From Winogradskyella psychrotolerans RS-3 (GTDB lineage: Bacteria > Bacteroidota > Bacteroidia > Flavobacteriales > Flavobacteriaceae): a DNA stretch of 64,000 nucleotides. The notes beneath the pieces are model-generated. The model was not told where the DNA came from and did not search any database. It saw only the letters and a program-made list of their open reading frames with translations. The position numbers were made by a program, and so were the translations under genes. Shown here in pieces: positions 58,614 through 64,000 of this stretch (within the stretch, counting starts at the first letter, position 1; each line of letters begins with the position of its first letter). The DNA lies in the NCBI RefSeq assembly GCF_000427335.1, contig NZ_ATMR01000215.1:24797-88796 (forward strand), written 5' to 3'.

Positions 58614-59318
58614 TTATAATTTTGATAGGTAATGCGGAAACATCTTATTCCATAATGGCCAATCGTGTTTAGCTGATTGATGTTCATCATACCAGAAAGG
58701 TATGTTTTTTTCTGTCAATATACTAGCCAGTTTCTTATTAGCCTCTAAACAAATATCCCATTCACCTACTCCTAGAACAATTTTCATGTTCCATAAATCG
58801 GGATGATTAGCACCTGGAAGGAAATCTACGGGATTGTTAAAAAATACATTGTCGTCGTAGTATCCATCCACAAAAGATTTGATATCAAACGACCCACTCA
58901 TGCTGAACATATGACTGACACGCTCTGGATGTCTAAAAGCAAAATTTGCAGCTTGATAACCGCCAAAACTAGGACCTGCAACTGCAACTTTGTTGGTGCC
59001 TTTATCATTACAAACTTTATTAACGACCTCATTCATAATAAACTCATCATACCATACGTGATTTTTAGCACGCTCAGCAGGATGAATAGTCTTATTATAC
59101 CAGCTTAATTCGTTGATACTATCCGGACAATAAATTTGCACCAAACCTTGCTCAACAAACCATCTTACCGATTCTACAAGTTTCATGTCTCTACATTCAT
59201 TATGTTTCCCCATTGTAGTGGGAAACAAAATTACAGGATAACCAGCATGCCCAAAAACAAGCATTTCAATATCCTTACTTAATGTTGGCGAATACCATTT
59301 AAAATGTTCTTCTTTCAT
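58614..59318 (-). CDS. Esterase-family alpha/beta hydrolase (first gene of minus-strand half-cluster)
   Basis: This 234-residue hydrolase has a nucleophile Ser in GPSFGGYQAA (near residue 115) and the catalytic His in SAKHDWPLW. DICLEANK holds a probable acid. It is of the EstD/D-family esterase type and is the counterpart of the one at 46103. It lies 36 nt before ATP-grasp C, so it is probably in the same transcript. The two hydrolases may act on ester- or amide-linked products of the ligases, or on the same precursor. The substrate is unknown. Confidence 0.82.
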   Translation of the reverse strand: MKEEHFKWYSPTLSKDIEMLVFGHAGYPVILFPTTMGKHNECRDMKLVESVRWFVEQGLVQIYCPDSINELSWYNKTIHPAERAKNHVWYDEFIMNEVVNKVCNDKGTNKVAVAGPSFGGYQAANFAFRHPERVSHMFSMSGSFDIKSFVDGYYDDNVFFNNPVDFLPGANHPDLWNMKIVLGVGEWDICLEANKKLASILTEKNIPFWYDEHQSAKHDWPLWNKMFPHYLSKL

Positions 59319-59782
59319 GTATTTTCTATATATTATTTCTCAAATGTCAGATGGAACAACCCTATTAATTCAATAGCTATCTTGGCAGCATTTAGAGACG
59401 GATATTTCAATTGTTTAATTTTTAGTGGATTAAATAAAAATTTAAGTCGCCAAAAATACACTTTTTTGCACATATATTTGCCCTACATCTACTGAAAACT
59501 AAACAGTTAACTAAACACTGAACATAAGTGCTTTTTAAATATCGTTATTTAATTTGTAAATAAGTTATACAGTATAGGGGTTTTTATATTTTTTTAATAA
59601 TTACACATTAAAAGCAGTTTAAAATTGCTAAATCTGTAAAGTTTAAAATTTAAAAAGGTCTCTAAAAATAATTAGAAAACTTATTAACTATTTGACTTAA
59701 AAGCTGTTTAAATAAAACTAAACATTATATCTAATTAAACTTACAAAAACTTTAATTTTGTAAAGCAATAAATACAATACAC
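59319..59782. other. Intergenic region before fumC
   Basis: This is 464 bp, very AT-rich, with no convincing gene. It separates the divergent minus-strand cluster and fumC. The fumC -7 box is at 59753-59760. I see nothing definite in the rest. Confidence 0.5.
59753..59760 (+). promoter_or_regulatory. -7 promoter box (TAATTTTG) of fumC
   Basis: This is a full match to TAnnTTTG, 23 nt before the fumC ATG. No clear -33 TTG is seen at the usual distance. Confidence 0.5.
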
Positions 59783-61180
59783 ATGAATTACCGAATTGAA
59801 AAAGACACAATGGGTGAGGTTAAAGTACCTGCCGACAAACTTTGGGGAGCACAAACAGAACGCTCTCGTAATAACTTTAAAATTGGTGCTTCTGCATCTA
59901 TGCCATTAGAAATTGTATATGGTTTTGCCTATTTAAAAAAAGCTGCTGCTTATACTAATTGTGAGCTAGACGTTTTATCTAAGGAAAAGCGCGATTTAAT
60001 TGCACAAGTTTGCGATGAAATTTTAGAAGGCAAACACAATGATCAATTTCCTTTAGTAATTTGGCAAACAGGCTCGGGTACGCAAAGTAACATGAACGTT
60101 AATGAGGTTGTTGCAAACAGAGCTCATCAAATCGCTGGTCATGTTGTAGGTGAAGGAGAAAAAACGATTCAACCAAATGATGATGTTAATAAATCGCAAT
60201 CATCAAATGATACATTTCCAACAGGAATGCACATTGCAGCTTATAAAAAAGTCGTAGAAACTACGATTCCTGGAGTTATTCAATTACGAAATACACTACA
60301 TAAAAAATCATTAGAATTCAAAACCGTTGTAAAAATTGGTCGTACGCACCTAATGGATGCGACTCCATTAACTTTGGGTCAGGAATTTTCTGGTTATGTA
60401 TCGCAATTAGATCATGGACTAAAGGCTTTAGAACACACCTTAGCACACTTAAGTGAATTGGCTTTAGGTGGAACAGCAGTAGGAACAGGATTAAACACAC
60501 CTGAAGGCTACGATGTTTTAGTCGCTAAATATATTGCAGAATTTACAGATTTACCTTTTATAACTGCTCATAATAAGTTTGAAGCATTAGCAGCACATGA
60601 TGCTATTGTAGAAACTCACGGTGCTTTAAAATTATTAGCCGTTTCATTAAACAAAATAGCAAATGATATTAGAATGATGGCCTCTGGTCCGCGTTCTGGA
60701 ATTGGTGAAATTATAATTCCGGCAAACGAACCTGGAAGTTCAATAATGCCAGGAAAAGTAAACCCAACACAATGTGAAGCTTTAACTATGGTTTGTGCAC
60801 AGGTTATGGGGAATGATGTTGCTGTTTCTGTAGGTGGAACTCAAGGCCATTACGAGCTTAATGTTTTTAAACCAATGATGGCTGCAAATATTTTGCAGTC
60901 TGCTCAGTTAATAGGTGATGCTTGTGTTAGCTTTGATGAGCATTGTGCTAGCGGCATTGTGCCAAACCACCAAGTAATTAAAGAGTTATTAAACAACTCA
61001 TTGATGTTAGTAACAGCCTTAAATACAAAGATTGGTTATTATAAAGCTGCTGAGATTGCAAATACGGCACATAAAAACGGAACCACTCTAAAAGAAGAAG
61101 CTGTAAATCTAGGCTATGTTTCTGCTGAAGATTATGACGAATGGGTAAAACCAGAAAACATGGTCGGAACCTTAAAATAA
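59783..61180 (+). CDS. fumC: Class II fumarate hydratase
   Basis: This 465-residue enzyme interconverts fumarate and malate in the TCA cycle. Family marks are TGSGTQSNMNVNEV, HNDQFP before it, NKSQSSNDTFPT, and GSSIMPGKVNPTQCEAL, the fumarase/aspartase signature holding the catalytic serine loop. It is full length and tetrameric in known relatives. It is monocistronic with a strong terminator after the stop. Confidence 0.97.
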   Translation: MNYRIEKDTMGEVKVPADKLWGAQTERSRNNFKIGASASMPLEIVYGFAYLKKAAAYTNCELDVLSKEKRDLIAQVCDEILEGKHNDQFPLVIWQTGSGTQSNMNVNEVVANRAHQIAGHVVGEGEKTIQPNDDVNKSQSSNDTFPTGMHIAAYKKVVETTIPGVIQLRNTLHKKSLEFKTVVKIGRTHLMDATPLTLGQEFSGYVSQLDHGLKALEHTLAHLSELALGGTAVGTGLNTPEGYDVLVAKYIAEFTDLPFITAHNKFEALAAHDAIVETHGALKLLAVSLNKIANDIRMMASGPRSGIGEIIIPANEPGSSIMPGKVNPTQCEALTMVCAQVMGNDVAVSVGGTQGHYELNVFKPMMAANILQSAQLIGDACVSFDEHCASGIVPNHQVIKELLNNSLMLVTALNTKIGYYKAAEIANTAHKNGTTLKEEAVNLGYVSAEDYDEWVKPENMVGTLK

Positions 61181-61193
61181 CGATAAAAAGACT

Positions 61194-61232
61194 AAAAAAA
61201 TCGATAGAAATACATGTTTCATCGATTTTTTT
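61194..61232 (+). terminator. Terminator after fumC
   Basis: AAAAAAATCGAT pairs with ATCGATTTTTTT around a 15-nt loop (which can pair further), then T-rich sequence. It lies 13 nt after the fumC stop. Confidence 0.8.
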
Positions 61233-61263
61233 AGTATATTAGCATTTCTAAACTATAACTATT

Positions 61264-62658
61264 ATGAAACAAAAATTACTTTTTGGCTTTGCTATGCTCG
61301 GCTATTTCGCTATGGCGCAAACCTCTTTTCTACCTAAAGCGACTATTAATGCAAGTACTGGAGACGCTCCTTACACCATGACATCTGGCTTAATTGATGG
61401 AGATGCATTTCCTGATATTGTTATTGGAACATATTTAGGAAACACTCTAGAATGGTATAAAAACAATGGAGATAACACATTTACAATTCAGCCTTTAATA
61501 ACCACCACATTAGAAGGCATTGGTTTTACTAAACTAGCTGATTTAAATGGAGATGGTTTTTTAGACGTTATTGCATCTGGATATTCGAATGATAGTGTTG
61601 CATGGTATCCTAATGATGGTAGTGGAAATTTTTTAACTGAAAATATAATTTCGAGCGCAGTTGCAGGAGCTTCAGGATTCTCTGTTGGTGATATCAATAA
61701 TGATACATTTTTAGACATCGCTGTAACGGCTTACAATAACAACGAAGTTCTTTGGTTCTCAAATGATGGTACAGGTACATTTACTTTAGACGCCAACAAA
61801 ATTGATGACACTTTAGTAAACCCAGGTGCTATGGATATGAAAGATATTGACGGTGATGGTGATTTAGATGTTTTAGTAGGTACTGCTTTCTATGGAAGTG
61901 ATGTTATTGAAATTTTTAGAAATAATTTAGCAATTGATGGCACAGTTTCATTTACTAAAGATGCTACATCTGTTGCAACAGGAAAAACGGGTATGTTTCA
62001 TGTGAGCTTTGAAGATATCGATGGTGATGCTGATTTAGATATTTTAGCTACTGAAGTGTCTTATGGCGGTGGACCAACAGGAAACTTATATTGGTATGAA
62101 GACAATGGTACTGGTTATACTGAAACAATTTTTACTACAACATTAACTAATCCTGCAATGGCTTTATTTAGAGACCTAGATAATGATGGCTTAAATGATA
62201 TCGTACTAGGTAATGGCGCTTCTGGTGTTGGGAATGACCTCGTGTGGTTTAAAAATAATGGCTCAGGAAACTTTGATGTTGAAGACGTTATCGATGATAC
62301 TCAAAGTCAGGCTTTCGTACTCGCCATTGAAGATTACGATAACGATGGTGATTTAGATATCGCAACCTCTGCTTATAATCAAGATGCCTTAAATTATTTT
62401 GAAAATCAGAAAATTGTACTAAGTGTGTCAGATGTTCAATTTCAAAATTTAACGATCTACCCTAACCCTACCAAAGATTACTTAACTTTTGAAGGTTTTA
62501 ATACTAACATCAATGTTTCAGTTTTCGATGTATTAGGAAAACAAGTACTAGCTAAAAACATAACTGATGGAGAAACACTTAATGTTTCAGAATTAGCAAC
62601 AGGTATTTATACTATTAAAATTAACAATCAAGTGAGTTCAAAATTCATAAAAAAATAA
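61264..62658 (+). CDS. T9SS-secreted FG-GAP/VCBS-repeat protein
   Basis: This 464-residue protein has a signal peptide (ending YFAMAQ) followed by about six beta-propeller-type FG-GAP/VCBS repeats. DLNGDGFLDV, DIDGDGDLDV and DNDGLNDIV show calcium-binding Asp loops. The C-terminal sorting domain (about residues 390-464) has IYPNPTKDYL and GIYTIKINNQVSSKFIKK, the type A T9SS signal. It would be exported across the outer membrane by T9SS and attached or released. The ligand is unknown. Confidence 0.88.
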   Translation: MKQKLLFGFAMLGYFAMAQTSFLPKATINASTGDAPYTMTSGLIDGDAFPDIVIGTYLGNTLEWYKNNGDNTFTIQPLITTTLEGIGFTKLADLNGDGFLDVIASGYSNDSVAWYPNDGSGNFLTENIISSAVAGASGFSVGDINNDTFLDIAVTAYNNNEVLWFSNDGTGTFTLDANKIDDTLVNPGAMDMKDIDGDGDLDVLVGTAFYGSDVIEIFRNNLAIDGTVSFTKDATSVATGKTGMFHVSFEDIDGDADLDILATEVSYGGGPTGNLYWYEDNGTGYTETIFTTTLTNPAMALFRDLDNDGLNDIVLGNGASGVGNDLVWFKNNGSGNFDVEDVIDDTQSQAFVLAIEDYDNDGDLDIATSAYNQDALNYFENQKIVLSVSDVQFQNLTIYPNPTKDYLTFEGFNTNINVSVFDVLGKQVLAKNITDGETLNVSELATGIYTIKINNQVSSKFIKK

Positions 62659-62680
62659 AGAAATCCTTTTTTAAAATATC

Positions 62681-62718
62681 AAAAACGCTAGTAAATTGTT
62701 ACTAGCGTTTTTTTTTGT
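62681..62718 (+). terminator. Terminator after the T9SS-secreted protein gene
   Basis: AAAAACGCTAGTAA pairs with TTACTAGCGTTTTT around a 4-nt loop, then a long T-run. Confidence 0.9.
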
Positions 62719-62756
62719 TCAAAAAAATAGCAATCTTTACAAAAATACTAACTAAT

Positions 62757-63992
62757 ATGTCTCTACTCATTACCAACATTAAACAACTCATTCAAGTTCA
62801 TGATTACAACACTACTATTATTAAAGGTAGCGACATGAAAAAATTACCTATTATAGAAAATGCTTACCTCTATATAGAGAATGATACCATAATTGAATTT
62901 GGAGACATGAATGACTGCGAGGGGTTTGATGCTGAAACCGTCATTGATGCTACTGGTAAATTAGTTTTACCATCGTGGTGCGACTCTCATACACATATCG
63001 TTTATGCAGGTGATAGAACTTCAGAATTTGTAGATCGAATAAATGGCTTGTCTTATGCTGAAATAGCCAATAAAGGTGGTGGTATTTTAAATTCAGCTAA
63101 AACACTTCAAGACACCTCTGAAGATGAATTATTTGAACAATCCATAAAACGATTGAATGATCTTATTGCTATGGGAACAGGAGCTGTTGAAATAAAAACA
63201 GGCTATGGACTAACAGTTGAAGCTGAATTAAAAATGCTTCGGGTTATAAAACGGATGAAACAGGAAAGCTTAGCTATCATCATTCCAACATTATTAGCGG
63301 CTCATGCGATCCCAGAAGAATTCAAAACAAAAAAGGAAGACTATATAACCTATATAACAGAAGACTTAATTCCTAAAGCGGCAGAGTTAAACATCACTAA
63401 TTACGTTGATGTGTTCTGTGAAGAAGGTTATTTTAGCATAGAAGATACAGAAGCGATATTAGAAGCTGGTAAAAAATTCAACTTACGACCAAAAATTCAT
63501 GTGAACCAATTTAATATTTTAGGCGGTATTGCACTCGGAGTAAAATACAATGCCTTATCTGTAGATCATTTAGAAGAACTAAATGATGATGATATTGAAG
63601 CCTTAAAAGGAAGCGATACTATAGCGGTAGCCTTACCAGGTTGCTCTTATTTTTTGAGTATTCCATATACACAGGCGCGTAAAATTATTGATGCAGGTTT
63701 ACCTTTAGCGATTGCTACAGATTACAATCCTGGTTCTGCTCCAAGTGGAAATATGAATTTTGTAGTTAGCGCTGCTTGCGTAAAACTAAGGTTAACGCCA
63801 GAAGAAGCTATAAACGCAGCAACTGTAAATGGCGCTTATGCTATGGGTATAAGTAATATGTATGGAAGCATTACTCGAGGTAAAAAAGCAAATATTATTA
63901 TTACCAAACCTATGAATCACTATAGTGAAATTCCATATGCATTTGCTCATAACCCTGTTGACCAAGTTATTATTAACGGTCAATTATTATAA
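62757..63992 (+). CDS. hutI: Imidazolonepropionase
   Basis: This 411-residue enzyme hydrolyses imidazolone propionate to N-formiminoglutamate in histidine degradation. The amidohydrolase fold has the metal-binding DSHTHIVYAGDR (HxH), KTGYGLTVEAELK, HVNQFNILGG, and ATDYNPGSAPSG near the end (with the catalytic Asp). ATG 62757 (MSLLITNIKQLIQ) is preferred to the upstream start, which lies in the poly-T tail of the terminator. No other hut genes are in the window. Confidence 0.95.
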   Translation: MSLLITNIKQLIQVHDYNTTIIKGSDMKKLPIIENAYLYIENDTIIEFGDMNDCEGFDAETVIDATGKLVLPSWCDSHTHIVYAGDRTSEFVDRINGLSYAEIANKGGGILNSAKTLQDTSEDELFEQSIKRLNDLIAMGTGAVEIKTGYGLTVEAELKMLRVIKRMKQESLAIIIPTLLAAHAIPEEFKTKKEDYITYITEDLIPKAAELNITNYVDVFCEEGYFSIEDTEAILEAGKKFNLRPKIHVNQFNILGGIALGVKYNALSVDHLEELNDDDIEALKGSDTIAVALPGCSYFLSIPYTQARKIIDAGLPLAIATDYNPGSAPSGNMNFVVSAACVKLRLTPEEAINAATVNGAYAMGISNMYGSITRGKKANIIITKPMNHYSEIPYAFAHNPVDQVIINGQLL

Positions 63993-64000
63993 CAAAAAAA

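Noticed and set aside
1..64000. tRNA, rRNA, CRISPR arrays or complete insertion sequences
   Set aside because: I looked for T-loop signatures, long regular direct repeats and transposase-like frames and found none that I could support.

Overview
The window is a stretch of an AT-rich chromosome from a member of the Flavobacteriaceae (Bacteroidetes). The evidence is: a secreted protein with a type IX secretion C-terminal sorting domain (61264-62658); a SusC-like/TonB receptor with a CarboxypepD_reg domain; many small SPII lipoproteins; a Wzc with a GYGYGYG tail; families typical of the group (DUF937, DUF5916, DUF6146, DUF6787); and recurrent promoter -7 boxes of the Bacteroidetes form TAnnTTTG. 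No tRNA, rRNA, CRISPR array or insertion sequence was seen.

Layout. 1-6508: end of a surface-polysaccharide locus (PglE-like aminotransferase, PglF/CapD-like dehydratase, Wza, Wzc). 6606-11221: proline dehydrogenase, aroB, a DinB-fold protein, an Lrp/AsnC regulator and an M14 carboxypeptidase. 11222-11929: a divergent control region and an XRE regulator. 11971-20900: lipoprotein, TerC, topoisomerase IV (parE, a small membrane protein, parC), a GT39-like membrane protein and ychF. 21197-26073: two small unknown genes and a response regulator/seven-PAS histidine kinase pair. 26892-32944: acyl-CoA dehydrogenase, ferredoxin, LuxC-type reductase, serC, serA and DUF937. 33158-37826: small envelope genes and a probable metal-type TonB receptor with its lipoprotein. 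38044-46021: DUF5916 barrel, LolD-like ATPase, DUF3999/DUF2339 pair and a barrel lipoprotein. 46103-59318: two convergent half-clusters of ATP-grasp ligases, a GCS2 ligase, a glutamine-amidotransferase-like protein, two alpha/beta hydrolases and an M17 aminopeptidase, separated by about 4.4 kb of unrelated envelope genes. 59783-63992: fumC, a T9SS-secreted FG-GAP protein and hutI.

The most interesting material is the amidoligase/peptidase cluster at 46-59 kb, which looks like a pathway for making and turning over an unknown amide-linked small molecule or peptide tag. Second is the 303-bp region at 11.2-11.5 kb, which carries five TTTACAnnTGTAAA-like sites. Two of them coincide with the -7 boxes of divergent promoters next to an XRE regulator.

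A caution applies throughout. Ten genes, including the essential parC, are broken by single-base shifts, 14 in all, nearly all at A/T homopolymers. Ten are repaired by adding one base and four by removing one. This pattern points to sequence error rather than biology. The frameshifted genes are therefore given here as single reconstructed features.
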